Source: Reyranella humidisoli (lineage in GTDB: Bacteria > Pseudomonadota > Alphaproteobacteria > Reyranellales > Reyranellaceae). Taken from it: a stretch of DNA of 64,000 nt. A program made the position numbers and the translations under genes. The DNA is taken from contig NZ_JAHOPB010000002.1 of assembly GCF_019039055.1 (NCBI RefSeq), positions 248,001 to 312,000 on the forward strand, read 5' to 3'. Positions 49,610 through 59,374 of this stretch are shown piece after piece; position 1 is the first letter of the stretch; each line of letters starts with the position of its first letter. The notes beneath the pieces were generated by a model that searched no databases, was not told the DNA's origin, and worked only from the letters and a program-made list of their open reading frames with translations.

Positions 49610-49911
49610 GATCGTTCCTCCGTCGTCCCGTCTCGAAGATGCGGGACATAGTGGGATATCTCGCGACAGGTGCCGACCTCTGTCTGGATCGCCCCGGTCT
49701 CGTCGGACCGGATGCGCATGCGCCAGGCGCCGCCCTCGCGCAGGTCGAGGGCGCAGGAGAGGACGTGGAAGCCGCGCGGCGCCCACCATTGCTTCATGCA
49801 TTCCGGTTCGACGAAGGCGCGGAAAACCACGGGGCGCGACGCCGGCAGCAGGCGGTTCAGGGTGAATTCGCGGCGCGCCGGGAGGCGCGAGTCACCGGCG
49901 CTTGCGGGCAT
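49606..49911 (-). CDS. AHSA1/SRPBCC protein, C-terminally truncated
   Basis: Only 101 aa, while family members run about 140-160. The N-terminal half is normal (FTLNRLLPASRPVVFRAFVE, CMKQWWAPRGFHV and GGAWRMRIRSDETG), but the sequence leaves the family after GTCREI and ends within 16 residues. The missing part contains the long C-terminal helix that closes the ligand cavity. The next gene begins at the stop, so a deletion probably joined them. It follows its ArsR regulator as usual for the family, overlapping it by 20 bases. Confidence 0.72.
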   Translation of the reverse strand: MPASAGDSRLPARREFTLNRLLPASRPVVFRAFVEPECMKQWWAPRGFHVLSCALDLREGGAWRMRIRSDETGAIQTEVGTCREISHYVPHLRDGTTEERS

Positions 49912-50275
49912 CGGTCCTTTTCCTTTGCCGGGGCGACGGCGGCACGGCGGATTGCGCTTCCTGCAGATAGGCTTCCAGCCGGTCGAGCCGCAGCTCCCAG
50001 AAGCGGCGGTAGGTCGAGACCCAGTCGGAGACCTCCTGCAACGGTTCGGCGGCGAGGCGGCAGGGACGGCGCTGGGCGTCGCGGCCGCGGGCGATCAGGC
50101 CGGCGCGTTCCAGCACCTTGAGATGCTTGGAGATGGCCGGAAGGGACATGTCGAAAGGCTGGGCCAGGTCTCCGACCGAGGTCTCGCCGAGGGCGAGGCG
50201 CGCCAGGATCGCCCGCCGGGTCGGATCGGCGAGAGCCGAGAAGGTCGCATCGAGCCGGTCGCTTGCCTGGGTCAT
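49892..50275 (-). CDS. ArsR-family regulator
   Basis: A 127-aa winged-helix repressor with SALADPTRRAILARLALGE and the recognition helix MSLPAISKHLKVLERAGLI. It lacks the CxC metal motif of arsenic sensors and belongs to the SdpR-like group that usually precedes AHSA1 genes. An imperfect TTAACC-ATA-GGGTAA dyad lies 16 bases before its start. The C-terminal tail is strongly basic. Confidence 0.9.
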   Translation of the reverse strand: MTQASDRLDATFSALADPTRRAILARLALGETSVGDLAQPFDMSLPAISKHLKVLERAGLIARGRDAQRRPCRLAAEPLQEVSDWVSTYRRFWELRLDRLEAYLQEAQSAVPPSPRQRKRTDARKRR

Positions 50276-50290
50276 CGGCGCTCTGTCTTG

Positions 50291-50305
50291 TTAACCATAG
50301 GGTAA
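50291..50305. promoter_or_regulatory. Imperfect dyad before the ArsR gene, likely operator
   Basis: TTAACCATAGGGTAA, two six-base arms around ATA with one mismatch, placed 16 bases upstream of the ArsR ATG and in an A/T-rich patch. SdpR-like ArsR proteins usually bind such sites to repress their own operon. The pairing is inferred from position. Confidence 0.4.
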
Positions 50306-50345
50306 AATAGAGAAGCCCGTCGGCGCGCTGTCAAGCGATGTCGCC

Positions 50346-52160
50346 CTACGACAGGAACAGCCGTGCGCCCACCGGAAGGGTACGGGCCTTCTCCAGACCT
50401 TCCATGGTCGTCCGGTAGCCGAGCTCGATCGCCGCGTCGAAGCTCGTCCAGTCGAGCAGGTCGATGTGGGTCATCGGCGGCACGATCAGGAGTTCGGCCG
50501 CGCCGCGATCCTCGGCGGCCCGCGACGTGCTCGCGACCAGAGCCGAACGCAGCAGGATGCGGACGATCGAGGGGATGGGCAGGGTCTCGTTGCGCTTCCA
50601 GATGAGGCGGCTGAAGAACTCCCACGCCGACCAGGGTTCCATCACGCCATCGCCGGCGGCCAGGGCCCCGCCGGTGTCGATGTCGACGCCGACGGTGACG
50701 CCGCGGCCGAGGCGCTGCATGGCGCGCACCGGGAAATTGTCGATCACGCCGCCGTCGACATGCACTTCGCCTGCCTCGTTGAAGGGTGGCATCACGCCCG
50801 GGATGGAGACCGACGCCCGCAGCCACCGCCACAGCCGCCCGACGGTGTGGATGTCGGCCTTGGACGTGGTGAGGTTGGCGGTCATGCAATAGTAGGGAAG
50901 GATCAGGTCCTCGATGTCCTTCTCGCCGAACGCCATGCGCAGGAGGCGCGTGACGCGGCGGCCGGCGAACAGGGAGATCAGCGGCACCGTGTAGTCGCTG
51001 AGCGGATTGTTGTCGACGAAGGCCCGGCGGAACCGCACATCGAGCTCTTCGTCGTTCCAGCGCGAGGCCACGCCTGCCGCGACGATGGCACCCATGCTGG
51101 TTCCGCCCACGAGGTCGATCGGCACGCCACACTGGCGCAGCGCCTTGACCACGCCGATATGCGTGAAGGCGCGCGCCCCGCCACCGGCCATGACCACGCC
51201 CACCGCATGGCCGGTCAGCAGGCGTGCCAGCCGGTCGACGTCGGCATGGATGTCGAGCCGGACATGATGGTGGTTGCCGTAGAGGCCGCCCGCTAGCAGG
51301 GGAGCGGTCGAGCCGGCGCGGGGATCCTGGCCTTCGTGCAGCAACACCAGTTCGCGGCGGCGGTGGAACACCGCGCCGCTCTGTGCCGTCTCGATCTCGA
51401 ACGGAACCCTGGTCGGATGGTCGTTGTCGGCATTGCGGATCACGACGAGGCAATCGGCCTGGCGAAGGCACAGTTCGGTCCAGGGCGTCAGCGTCGGATC
51501 GGCACGATACAGAACGAACGAGGATTCCATCTCGCAGCGCGCGAACCATTCCGGCTCCTGGTCGAGGGACTCCGATCCCAGCATCTGCACCTGGGTGCCG
51601 ATGCGTCCCAGCGCGTTGGCCAGCAGGACCGCGAAGCGGGCCGCCGGGATGTCGGGTCCGCTCGGCAGGATGGCGAAGGTACGCGGCTGGCGGCGGCGCT
51701 TGCCGGCGTCGACCGCGTTGCGGGAGACCACGCTTCGCATCAGCGCCGGCAACACTTCGGGGTGATTCGAGGTGAGGGCGGTGAAGCTGGTCTGGGGCAG
51801 GCGCCAGACTTCGCTGTCGCGCAGCGCCGCCACGCTGCGCGTGCGCTTGCCCTGCGACAGGAGCGACATCTCGCCGACCAGGTTGCCCGGAGGGACCTCG
51901 GCGATCAGCAACGGCTCGCGCGCCTCGCTTTCCTCTTCGTGGCGGAAGACGCCGAGGCAGCCGCTGGTGACGACGTAGACGGCATCGGCGGGTTCTCCCG
52001 CGCGGAACAGCGATGCGCCGCCCGGAAGCACCAGCAGCGTCAGCTCGTGCTCGACGCGTTTCAGGGCTTCGGCATCGAGGTCGGCGAACAGCGGTGTCTG
52101 CTGCAGGACCTTCTGCAGTCGCAGCCTCGCCGTGTCCCCGCTCGGCTCGGCGAGGCTCAT
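50346..52160 (-). CDS. Patatin-like phospholipase with cNMP-binding domain (NTE-like)
   Basis: A 604-aa protein: a cyclic-nucleotide-binding-type domain (residues about 20-140, with PPGNLVGEMSLLSQGKRTRS), a middle region of about 170 aa, and a patatin domain with the oxyanion loop GGGARA (326-331), nucleophile Ser355 in GTSMG and Asp469 in VDGG, so the Ser-Asp dyad is complete. This order matches neuropathy target esterase, a lysophospholipase. Whether the N-terminal domain binds cAMP is not shown. The ATG at 52160 overlaps the stop of the DUF2817 gene (ATGA). Confidence 0.9.
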   Translation of the reverse strand: MSLAEPSGDTARLRLQKVLQQTPLFADLDAEALKRVEHELTLLVLPGGASLFRAGEPADAVYVVTSGCLGVFRHEEESEAREPLLIAEVPPGNLVGEMSLLSQGKRTRSVAALRDSEVWRLPQTSFTALTSNHPEVLPALMRSVVSRNAVDAGKRRRQPRTFAILPSGPDIPAARFAVLLANALGRIGTQVQMLGSESLDQEPEWFARCEMESSFVLYRADPTLTPWTELCLRQADCLVVIRNADNDHPTRVPFEIETAQSGAVFHRRRELVLLHEGQDPRAGSTAPLLAGGLYGNHHHVRLDIHADVDRLARLLTGHAVGVVMAGGGARAFTHIGVVKALRQCGVPIDLVGGTSMGAIVAAGVASRWNDEELDVRFRRAFVDNNPLSDYTVPLISLFAGRRVTRLLRMAFGEKDIEDLILPYYCMTANLTTSKADIHTVGRLWRWLRASVSIPGVMPPFNEAGEVHVDGGVIDNFPVRAMQRLGRGVTVGVDIDTGGALAAGDGVMEPWSAWEFFSRLIWKRNETLPIPSIVRILLRSALVASTSRAAEDRGAAELLIVPPMTHIDLLDWTSFDAAIELGYRTTMEGLEKARTLPVGARLFLS

Positions 52161-53248
52161 CCCCCGGCCATCCCCTTCAGCGCCCAGCCGATCGTCTGCT
52201 CGGCACGCGTCCACACCATCTCCCGCCACTTGTCGCCGGCGGGAAAGAAGCGCTCCTTCATGTCGGCCTTGAGCGCACGGCCCTGCTCCGAGCCGAGATC
52301 GCCGCGATGATGCACCCAGTTGTCGCCACGCACGGCGGTCAACACCTCGGGCACCGTGTAGGTGCCGTATTCCAGCGCGACGGGCGTGACTTCGGCATCC
52401 GGCAATTCCTGCGGGAAGGCATCTGTCATGACGCCGACCACGACCGCCGAGGTCGAGGTGCCGCCTTCGGGCGAGGTCATCTCGTCGCCGTACCAGGCCT
52501 TGGCGCGCGCAAAAGACTTGGCGGCGGGCGAGACCGCGCAGATCAGTTCGCCGTGGCCGAACGGGCCGAGCCCGGTATGGAAATCGATGATGCTGACGCG
52601 CCTGGCCCGCGACAGCTCCTCGCGCGCGACGGCGCGCACGGTGCGGTTGCTCCAGGTCGGCGCGTTGCCGCCGAAGAAGATGCCGTCGGGATGGGTGTAC
52701 TGGCCGCCGCTGATCGCGCCCTGCAGGCCGAACGCGCCGTGCTTCTGGGCATAGGCCGCGAACACGCGCTCGGTCTCGGCCTTGCTGGCGTCATCCCAGG
52801 TTCTGGGCAGCACGGCGTCGGCGATGGCCAGATAGCCGTCGTTGTTGGGATAGCCTTTGTCATGGTCGACGAAGTTGCGGTTGAGGTCGACATTGTCCTC
52901 GGTGACGCGCCGCGTCCACGCGAAGCCATAGGGGTTGAGGGCATGGATCAGAAGCGCGCCGGTTTTCGCTGGCAGCTTCGCCGGACCGCCCGACTTCAGC
53001 CACGCAATCTCGGCGCCGGAGCCGCAATGGCCTTCGACGCCGTGCGTTCCCGCGATCAGCACGAGCATGTTCTCGGCATCGGCCGCGCCGAAGCGCGCCG
53101 TATCCAGGAAGAGCCTCTCCCCGTTGGGGCCGAGCGCCTTCGGGTTGAGCCATGAGCGAAGGGCGCCGCCAGCCTCGGCCGCGGCTGCACAGAACTTGGG
53201 GCGTGCCTCCGCATAGGTTTCGGAGAAGCACGCGGATACTGAGAACAT
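52157..53248 (-). CDS. DUF2817 family, M14-like zinc peptidase fold
   Basis: A 363-aa protein related to zinc carboxypeptidases. LIAGTHGVEGHCGS gives the HxxE zinc pair, DNVDLNRNF is a family mark and SIIDFHTGLGPFGHGEL gives the third His; VALEYGTYTVPEVL probably holds the catalytic Glu. DUF2817 proteins are annotated as putative hydrolases without a proven substrate. It is translationally coupled to the patatin phospholipase, which hints at linked lipid or lipopeptide breakdown. Confidence 0.82.
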   Translation of the reverse strand: MFSVSACFSETYAEARPKFCAAAAEAGGALRSWLNPKALGPNGERLFLDTARFGAADAENMLVLIAGTHGVEGHCGSGAEIAWLKSGGPAKLPAKTGALLIHALNPYGFAWTRRVTEDNVDLNRNFVDHDKGYPNNDGYLAIADAVLPRTWDDASKAETERVFAAYAQKHGAFGLQGAISGGQYTHPDGIFFGGNAPTWSNRTVRAVAREELSRARRVSIIDFHTGLGPFGHGELICAVSPAAKSFARAKAWYGDEMTSPEGGTSTSAVVVGVMTDAFPQELPDAEVTPVALEYGTYTVPEVLTAVRGDNWVHHRGDLGSEQGRALKADMKERFFPAGDKWREMVWTRAEQTIGWALKGMAGG

Positions 53249-53310
53249 CTGGTTCCTCCCGCCGCCATGCTAGCCGGTTTGGCGGCGGGGCGGGAGGCCG
53301 TGCGTGCGGT

Positions 53311-53838
53311 CTAGCTGTCGTACTGCAGCAGCGTTTCGACCGGCGGCTTCAGCTTCTTGCGGCCTTCGAGGAAGGTGAGTTCGATGATGCAGGCGGCCGT
53401 CGGGACCACGGCGCCGACGCTTTCCAGCAGTTCCACGGCGGCCGCCATCGTGCCGCCCGTCGCGAGAAGATCGTCGACAAGGACGACTCGCGCGCCCTTG
53501 TGTACGGCATCCTGCTGGATCTCGATCGTGTCGGTGCCGTACTCCAGCGCATAGGTGTGGCGTACGGTCGTGCCCGGCAGTTTGCCCTTCTTGCGCAGCA
53601 TCACGAAGCCCGTGCCCAGCGCCAGCGCGAGCGGCGCGGCCAGCAGGAAGCCGCGCGATTCGATCCCCGCCAGCACATCGGGCTTGTGCGGCCGGATCAG
53701 GTCGGCCAGCCGCTCGATGGTGGTGTGCCAGGCCTTGGGGTGCGCGAGCAGGGTCGAGATGTCGTAGAAGAGGATGCCCGGCTTGGGGAAGTCGGGAATC
53801 GAGCGGATGTGCTTCTTGAGATCCATATCCTTGGACAT
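53311..53838 (-). CDS. apt: Apt, adenine phosphoribosyltransferase
   Basis: Purine salvage enzyme that makes AMP from adenine and PRPP. The 175 aa carry [15 protein letters not shown] at the N-terminus, [27 protein letters not shown] and the PRPP loop [19 protein letters not shown] stands before the ATG at 53838; the second ATG at 53826 is possible. The upstream amidase gene ends 14 bases before, so they may share a transcript. Confidence 0.95.
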   Translation of the reverse strand: MSKDMDLKKHIRSIPDFPKPGILFYDISTLLAHPKAWHTTIERLADLIRPHKPDVLAGIESRGFLLAAPLALALGTGFVMLRKKGKLPGTTVRHTYALEYGTDTIEIQQDAVHKGARVVLVDDLLATGGTMAAAVELLESVGAVVPTAACIIELTFLEGRKKLKPPVETLLQYDS

Positions 53839-53852
53839 TCTGCTTCCTGCGT

Positions 53853-55310
53853 TCAGCTGTAGGCCGGCGGCGGCTCGAAGCCGCGATATTCCTTCTCCAG
53901 CAGCTTGGCAAACTGGATGCATTCGTAGTCGCCGTACTGCCGGCCGATGATCTGCACGCCGATCGGCAGCCCGTCCTTGCTCTGGCCGATCGGCGCGGCG
54001 GTCGAGGGCAGCCAGGTGACGCCCGAGTAGCCCGCCCAGAAGATCTGGTCGACCACCGGCACGTGCTTGTTGTTCACGATGATCGTGCGCTTGTGGCGCA
54101 GGCCCGCCTGGTCGTGCGGGAAGGCCGCTGTCACCGCGACGGGGCAGAGCATCAGGTCGTAGTCCTGGAAGAAGGCGTCCCAGGCCCAGCGCATCTTGTG
54201 GCGCTTCTCGTTCAGCTGCAGCCAGGTGCGGTGCGGCAGCGAATTGCCGCGCTGCATCCGGGCGAAGTAGCTCATGTCGTCGGCCGGCAGGCTGGCCGCG
54301 TCCTTTACGGCCTGCGCGTAGACCGCGTCGCTCATGCGGGCCGACGTCGCCGCGCGCAGCAGGCGGATATAGACGTCGTTCAGCTCGACCGTGTCGATGG
54401 CCGGCCGCGCCTTGTCGCTCACCTTGACCTTGTTCTTGGCCAGGAACGAGGCGAGCTTCGATATCTGCTCCTGTACCGAATCGTCGACCTCGGCATTGGG
54501 GTCGGTCAGCAGCACCGCGACCTTGAAGTCGCGCAGCTTCGTCTTCTTCGAGCGCGGCAGGCTGAGCGTCCAGCCACGGCCGTCGATCGAGTCGGGTCCG
54601 GCCATCGCGGTCAGCGCGATCTCGAGGTCCTCGGCGCCGCGCGCCAGCGGACCGACCACGCCGATGTCGCCGTAAGCCACGGCGCCGGCCAGCGCATGGC
54701 CCTTGGGCGAGACCACGCCCCAGCTCGGCTTGTGGCCCCAGACGCCGCAATAGTGGGCGGGATTGCGGATCGAGGCGCCGATGTCGCTGCCGGCCTCGAT
54801 GCCGGTGAGGCCGGCGGCCAGCGCCGCGCCCGAGCCGCCCGAGGAGCCGCCCGGCGTGCGGCCGAGATCCCACGGATTGTTGGTCGAGCCGTAGACCTCG
54901 TTGTAGCTCTGCCAGTCGGCGAGGTTCAGCGGCACGTTGGTCTTGCCGAACAGGGTGACGCCGGCGTCCAGCATGCGCTGCGTGACCAGTGAATTTTGCG
55001 TCACGGCCTCGTCCTTGAAGGCCGGATCGCCCCAGGTCGTGGGGAAGCCCGAGACGTCGAAGGATTCCTTGATGGTCATCGGCACGCCATGCAGGGGTCC
55101 CAGCTTCTTGCCGGCCCTGACCGCGCGGTCGGCCGCCTTGGCGCGCTTGCGGGCGCCTTCGATGTCGGTCGCGATGATGGCGTTGAGTTCGGGATTATAG
55201 GCCTCGACCCGCTTCAGATAGAGGTCGAGCAGTTCCAGGCAGCCGATCTTCTTCTTCCGGACCGCAGCGGCGAGCTGCTTGGCGGTCTGGAACGGGAGGG
55301 CGAGGGACAT
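53853..55310 (-). CDS. Amidase signature family hydrolase
   Basis: A 485-aa amidase. The Ser-cisSer-Lys triad is complete: Lys81 in [11 protein letters not shown], the cis-Ser in [16 protein letters not shown] and the nucleophile Ser180 in [11 protein letters not shown]. It has no signal peptide. GatA is unlikely because gatB and gatC are not adjacent and the C-terminal region differs; a carboxamide or short peptide amide is the probable substrate. Divergent from the DUF2798 gene. Confidence 0.9.
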   Translation of the reverse strand: MSLALPFQTAKQLAAAVRKKKIGCLELLDLYLKRVEAYNPELNAIIATDIEGARKRAKAADRAVRAGKKLGPLHGVPMTIKESFDVSGFPTTWGDPAFKDEAVTQNSLVTQRMLDAGVTLFGKTNVPLNLADWQSYNEVYGSTNNPWDLGRTPGGSSGGSGAALAAGLTGIEAGSDIGASIRNPAHYCGVWGHKPSWGVVSPKGHALAGAVAYGDIGVVGPLARGAEDLEIALTAMAGPDSIDGRGWTLSLPRSKKTKLRDFKVAVLLTDPNAEVDDSVQEQISKLASFLAKNKVKVSDKARPAIDTVELNDVYIRLLRAATSARMSDAVYAQAVKDAASLPADDMSYFARMQRGNSLPHRTWLQLNEKRHKMRWAWDAFFQDYDLMLCPVAVTAAFPHDQAGLRHKRTIIVNNKHVPVVDQIFWAGYSGVTWLPSTAAPIGQSKDGLPIGVQIIGRQYGDYECIQFAKLLEKEYRGFEPPPAYS

Positions 55311-55372
55311 GGGAGGGCTTCCGCAACGGGGATGGACGAGGTCTAAGCCCGTACCATATTGTCCGGCACGCC

Positions 55373-55606
55373 GTGAAGAAACTCCCCGCCCGTACGATGC
55401 ACATCGCCATGCCTCTGGCGCTGACCTTCGTGATGACCTTCCTCGTGTCCGGGATCGCCACGATCCGCGCCATCGGCCTCGAGCCGGGCATGGTCGCCCG
55501 CTGGATGGAATCGTGGATGGCGTCGTGGATAGTCGCGTTCCCGATCATGCTGTTCCTGATGCCGACGATGCGGCGTCTGCTCTCGTTCCTGATCGAGACG
55601 AAGTAG
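55373..55606 (+). CDS. DUF2798 small membrane protein
   Basis: A 77-aa protein with two membrane helices (MPLALTFVMTFLVSGIATIR and WIVAFPIMLFLMPTMRRLL) matching DUF2798 by its paired-helix form. Function unknown. The start is GTG at 55373, 62 bases from the divergent amidase start. It ends 15 bases before the convergent dnaE2 stop. Confidence 0.75.
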   Translation: MKKLPARTMHIAMPLALTFVMTFLVSGIATIRAIGLEPGMVARWMESWMASWIVAFPIMLFLMPTMRRLLSFLIETK

Positions 55607-55621
55607 GACGGGGCGGCGGCT

Positions 55622-58600
55622 TCAGTGGAAGTCGCGTGAGGCGATCCTGATCTTCGGCCGGTCGAGGGCGATGCGGTTCCGGTCGTAACCGGGTTTGGCG
55701 GCAACGCCCTGGCTCGACCGGTGACGGGTGGCGTTGGCTTCCGGAGTCTTCACCCGCCGGTCGTCGGAATCCGTACGGACGGCGTCGCCCCGGCCATGGG
55801 TCAGATGGAACAGGTCCAGCTCGGAGATCGAATCGAGATCGGCCGAGAGATCCCACACCTCGTCGGCGACGAGATGGATCACCTTGTATTCTTTTTCGCC
55901 CTCGCACTGGATGCGGCCCCGCACGCCCATCAGTCGCGCCCCCATCACGATGCGACGATAGGCTTCGAACACCTTGGGCCAGACCACGAGGTTGGCGACG
56001 CCGAACTCGTCTTCCAGCGTGACGAACACCACGCCCGAGGCGGTGCCCGGCCTTTGTCTCACCAGCACGAGGCCGGCCAGGGTGAGAAGCGCGCCATTCT
56101 TCGCCGTCTTCAAGGCTTCGGTGCTGGAAAACCCATGCTCCGCGAAGGTCGCGCGCAGCAGTTCCATCGGATGCGAACGCAGGGAGAGGGAGAAGCTGCT
56201 GTAATCGTCCACCACCTGCTCGCCGAGGGTGAGCCTCGGCAGGGTGACGGGAGGTTCGAGGTCGCGCGATTCCGGCTGCGTGTCGAGCAGCGGCAATTGT
56301 CCCTCCGGGAAGCCGCGCACCGCCCACAACACGTCACGGCGCGTCAGTCCCATGGACGCAAAGGCGTCGGCCCGGGCCAACGCCACGATCTGCCGCTTGG
56401 TGAGGCCGCTGCGCCGCCACAGGTCGGCGGGATCTCGGTAGGGCATGGCGCCGCGGCGCACGACCAGTTGATTGGCCGCCTCCCTGGAAAGCCCCGTCAC
56501 CTGGCACAAGCCAAGGCGCAGGGCGCAGCGATTGTTCTTTCCCGGCTCCAGGGTGCAGTCTCGGTCGCTGGCATTGATGTCGGGCGGGCGCACGTCGACG
56601 TCATGTTCCCGCGCATCGCGCACCAGCTGGGCAGGCGCATAGAACCCCATCGGCTGCGAGTTTAGCAGCGCCGCGGCGAAGACCTCCGGGTAGTAGTGCT
56701 TCACGTAGGACGAGGCGTAGACCAGGATGGCGAAGCTGGCGGCATGGCTTTCGGGGAAGCCGTATTCGCCGAAGCCTTCGATCTGCTTGAAGCAGCGTTC
56801 GGCGAAGTCCTCTCCGTAGCCATTCTTCTTCATGCCCTCGATGAAGGGCGTCTTGAATTTGTAGATGGTGCCGTTGTGCCGGAACGTCGCCATGGCGCGA
56901 CGCAGCCTGTCGGCTTCTTCCGGCGAGAAGCCGGCGCCCACGATGGCGATCTGCATCGCCTGTTCCTGGAACAGCGGAACGCCCAGCGTGCGTTCGAGGA
57001 CCGCCTTCATTTCAGGCTTGGGATAGACGACGGCGTCGCGATTCGCCCGGTTCTTCAGGTAGGGATGAACCATGCCGCCCTGGATGGGCCCCGGCCGCAC
57101 GATCGCCACCTCGACGACGAGATCGTAATATTCCCGTGGCTTCAGGCGCGGCAGCATCGACATCTGCGCCCGGCTCTCGACCTGGAAGACGCCGACCGAA
57201 TCCGCCCGGCACAGCATCTCGTAGACGTGCTTGTCGTCCGGCCGCATGTCGAGGCTCAGCTTTTCTCCGTAATGCTTCTCGACGAGGTCGAAGCTCTTGC
57301 GCAGCGCCGTCAGCATGCCGAGCGCCAGCACGTCGACCTTGTAGATCTCCAGTACATCGAGATCGTCCTTGTCCCATTCGACGACGGTGCGATCCTTCAT
57401 CGCTGCATTCTGGATCGGCACCAGCTCGTCGAGCCGGTCCTGGGTCAGCACGAAGCCACCAACATGCTGGGAAAGGTGACGAGGAAAGCCGCACAGCGCC
57501 GAAGAGAGTTCGAGGGCCAGCATGATGCGAGGATCCATCGGATCGAGGCCAGCCTCGCGCACATGCTCGACCTTTATACCGCTCGATCCCATGCCCCAGA
57601 CCGTGTCAGCCATCACGCCTACCGTGTCGGGTGAAAGACCAAGCGCTTTGCCTACTTCACGAATGGCGCTGCGGCTCCTGAAGGAGATCACTGTGGCCGC
57701 CAGGGCAGCCTTCGAGCGATGCTTCTCCTCATAAATCCACTGGATGATCTCCTCGCGTCGTTCGTGCTCGAAATCGACGTCGATGTCGGGTGGCTCGTCG
57801 CGGGCATTGGACAGGAAGCGCTCGAACAGGACGTCCGTCTCATCGGGATTCACCGAGGTGATGCCAAGGCAGTAGCAGACGGCGGAATTGGCGGCCGAAC
57901 CACGGCCCTGGCAGAGAATGCCGAGCTTCCGAGCCTGCATGACGATCTCATGCACCGTCAGGAAGTAGGGCGCGATCTTCTTGTGATCGATGAGCGCGAA
58001 TTCCTTTCGGATCGTGCTTTTCACTTTCTCCGGAACGCCGGCTGGATAGCGCCAGTCCGCGCCTTCCCAGGTCAGGCGGATGAGCTTGTCCATGGGCGTC
58101 TCGCCGCCTTCGTAGACGACAGGGTACTGGTAGGTGAGCTGCCGCAGGGAGAAGGAGCAGCGCTTTACGATCTCCTGCGTGGCGGCGATGGCGTGCGGAT
58201 GACGGCGGAACAGGCGCGCCATCTCGGCGGGAGACTTGAGGTGCCGCTCCGCGCTGGCGAAACGGCGGAAACCCAGTGTTTCGACGGTGCAGCCGAGGCG
58301 AATGGCCGTCACGACGTCCTGCAGCGCCCGCCGTTCGGGTGCGTGATAGTGCACGTCGTTGGTGGCGACGAGCTTCATCCCATGGCGGTTCGCAAGATCG
58401 TCGAGGAGGGCGAGGCGGCGCGCATCGTCCCCTCGATAAAGCATGGAGGCCGCGAGGTAGCAGCGGCCGGCGAACAGCGCCGCGAGCCTTTGCATTCGGT
58501 CGAGAAAGACGGGCTCCTCCGGCCGGCGAGGCGACAGCACGATCGCCAGCAGACCGTCGGCATGCTCGGCGAGGTCATCGAAGCCGATGTCGCACTGGCC

Positions 58601-58930
58601 TTTCCCGGTGCGCCTGTTGCCCAGGGTCAGCAGGCGGGACAGTCGCTTGTAGGCCTCGAGATCGGTCGGATAGACGAGCAGAGAGTAACCGTCGCGCGTT
58701 TCGAGGCGGCTGCCGACGAGTAGCCTGATCCTGTCATGCTCGGGATCCTTCGGCCTCTCTTCGTGGCGCGAGGCCGCGAATGCCCGCACCACGCCGGCCA
58801 GCGTGTTGCGGTCGGTGATGCCGATGGCGCCATGACCAAGCTCGATCGCCCGTTCGACCAGCTCCTGCGGGTGCGAGCCACCGCGCAGGAAGCTGTAGTT
58901 GGTCGTGACCTGCAGCTCGGCGTAGTCCAT
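55622..58930 (-). CDS. dnaE2: DnaE2 (ImuC), error-prone DNA polymerase III alpha
   Basis: SOS-induced C-family polymerase that performs translesion synthesis with ImuA and ImuB. It has 1102 aa: an N-terminal PHP domain (YAELQVTTNYSFLRGGSHPQ), the palm with catalytic acids in PDIDVDFEHERREEII, fingers, a tandem HhH region and a C-terminal OB-fold (LTLAGLVLVRQRPGTASGVV). The shorter C-terminus fits DnaE2, not DnaE1. The ATG is three bases after the vapC stop with no clear ribosome site, so translation seems coupled to the toxin gene, which is unusual. Confidence 0.95.
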   Translation of the reverse strand: MDYAELQVTTNYSFLRGGSHPQELVERAIELGHGAIGITDRNTLAGVVRAFAASRHEERPKDPEHDRIRLLVGSRLETRDGYSLLVYPTDLEAYKRLSRLLTLGNRRTGKGQCDIGFDDLAEHADGLLAIVLSPRRPEEPVFLDRMQRLAALFAGRCYLAASMLYRGDDARRLALLDDLANRHGMKLVATNDVHYHAPERRALQDVVTAIRLGCTVETLGFRRFASAERHLKSPAEMARLFRRHPHAIAATQEIVKRCSFSLRQLTYQYPVVYEGGETPMDKLIRLTWEGADWRYPAGVPEKVKSTIRKEFALIDHKKIAPYFLTVHEIVMQARKLGILCQGRGSAANSAVCYCLGITSVNPDETDVLFERFLSNARDEPPDIDVDFEHERREEIIQWIYEEKHRSKAALAATVISFRSRSAIREVGKALGLSPDTVGVMADTVWGMGSSGIKVEHVREAGLDPMDPRIMLALELSSALCGFPRHLSQHVGGFVLTQDRLDELVPIQNAAMKDRTVVEWDKDDLDVLEIYKVDVLALGMLTALRKSFDLVEKHYGEKLSLDMRPDDKHVYEMLCRADSVGVFQVESRAQMSMLPRLKPREYYDLVVEVAIVRPGPIQGGMVHPYLKNRANRDAVVYPKPEMKAVLERTLGVPLFQEQAMQIAIVGAGFSPEEADRLRRAMATFRHNGTIYKFKTPFIEGMKKNGYGEDFAERCFKQIEGFGEYGFPESHAASFAILVYASSYVKHYYPEVFAAALLNSQPMGFYAPAQLVRDAREHDVDVRPPDINASDRDCTLEPGKNNRCALRLGLCQVTGLSREAANQLVVRRGAMPYRDPADLWRRSGLTKRQIVALARADAFASMGLTRRDVLWAVRGFPEGQLPLLDTQPESRDLEPPVTLPRLTLGEQVVDDYSSFSLSLRSHPMELLRATFAEHGFSSTEALKTAKNGALLTLAGLVLVRQRPGTASGVVFVTLEDEFGVANLVVWPKVFEAYRRIVMGARLMGVRGRIQCEGEKEYKVIHLVADEVWDLSADLDSISELDLFHLTHGRGDAVRTDSDDRRVKTPEANATRHRSSQGVAAKPGYDRNRIALDRPKIRIASRDFH

Positions 58931-58933
58931 GGC

Positions 58934-59374
58934 TCACGACGCGGTGAGTTCGTGGATGCGGGCGAGCGGCAGGGTGCGCACGCCGATCCCCTCGCTCTCC
59001 AGCGCGTGCAGGAATTCCTCGTCGGAGCTGACCAGCGGTGCCTTCGCCGATTCGGCGCAGGCGGCGTAGAAGCACTCGTGGACCGGCCGGCCGCACTGAA
59101 GCGCGATGGCGAGCGCTCGTGTGCGCAGCTTCGGGGATTCGACGAAGGCCGAGATGAACGACGGCAGCGCGATGTTGCGCACGATCGGCTCGGCCTGATC
59201 AGTCGTGATCTCGCCCCGCGTCGCTTTCTGCCATGCCAGCTCGGCGACGCCCGCGATCAGGATATCGGGCGCGATCACCTCGTGCCGGTTGGCCAGCAGC
59301 GAACGCGCCTGCGGCCGCAGCGGCTCCTCGACGAACCATTTGATGGCGACGCCGGGATCGATGACGACGATCAC
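58934..59374 (-). CDS. PIN-domain ribonuclease toxin, VapC-like
   Basis: A 146-aa PIN-domain protein. Acidic residues for metal binding are Asp6 (VVIDPGVAIKWF), Glu45 (AGVAELAWQK), Glu100 (VHECFYAACAE, usually Asp) and Asp118 (LVSSDEEF). VapC toxins cut tRNA or rRNA when freed from their antitoxin. It overlaps the antitoxin stop as ATGA and is followed three bases later by dnaE2, so the pair sits inside the SOS mutagenesis operon. The Asp-to-Glu change may lower activity. Confidence 0.88.
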   Translation of the reverse strand: MIVVIDPGVAIKWFVEEPLRPQARSLLANRHEVIAPDILIAGVAELAWQKATRGEITTDQAEPIVRNIALPSFISAFVESPKLRTRALAIALQCGRPVHECFYAACAESAKAPLVSSDEEFLHALESEGIGVRTLPLARIHELTAS

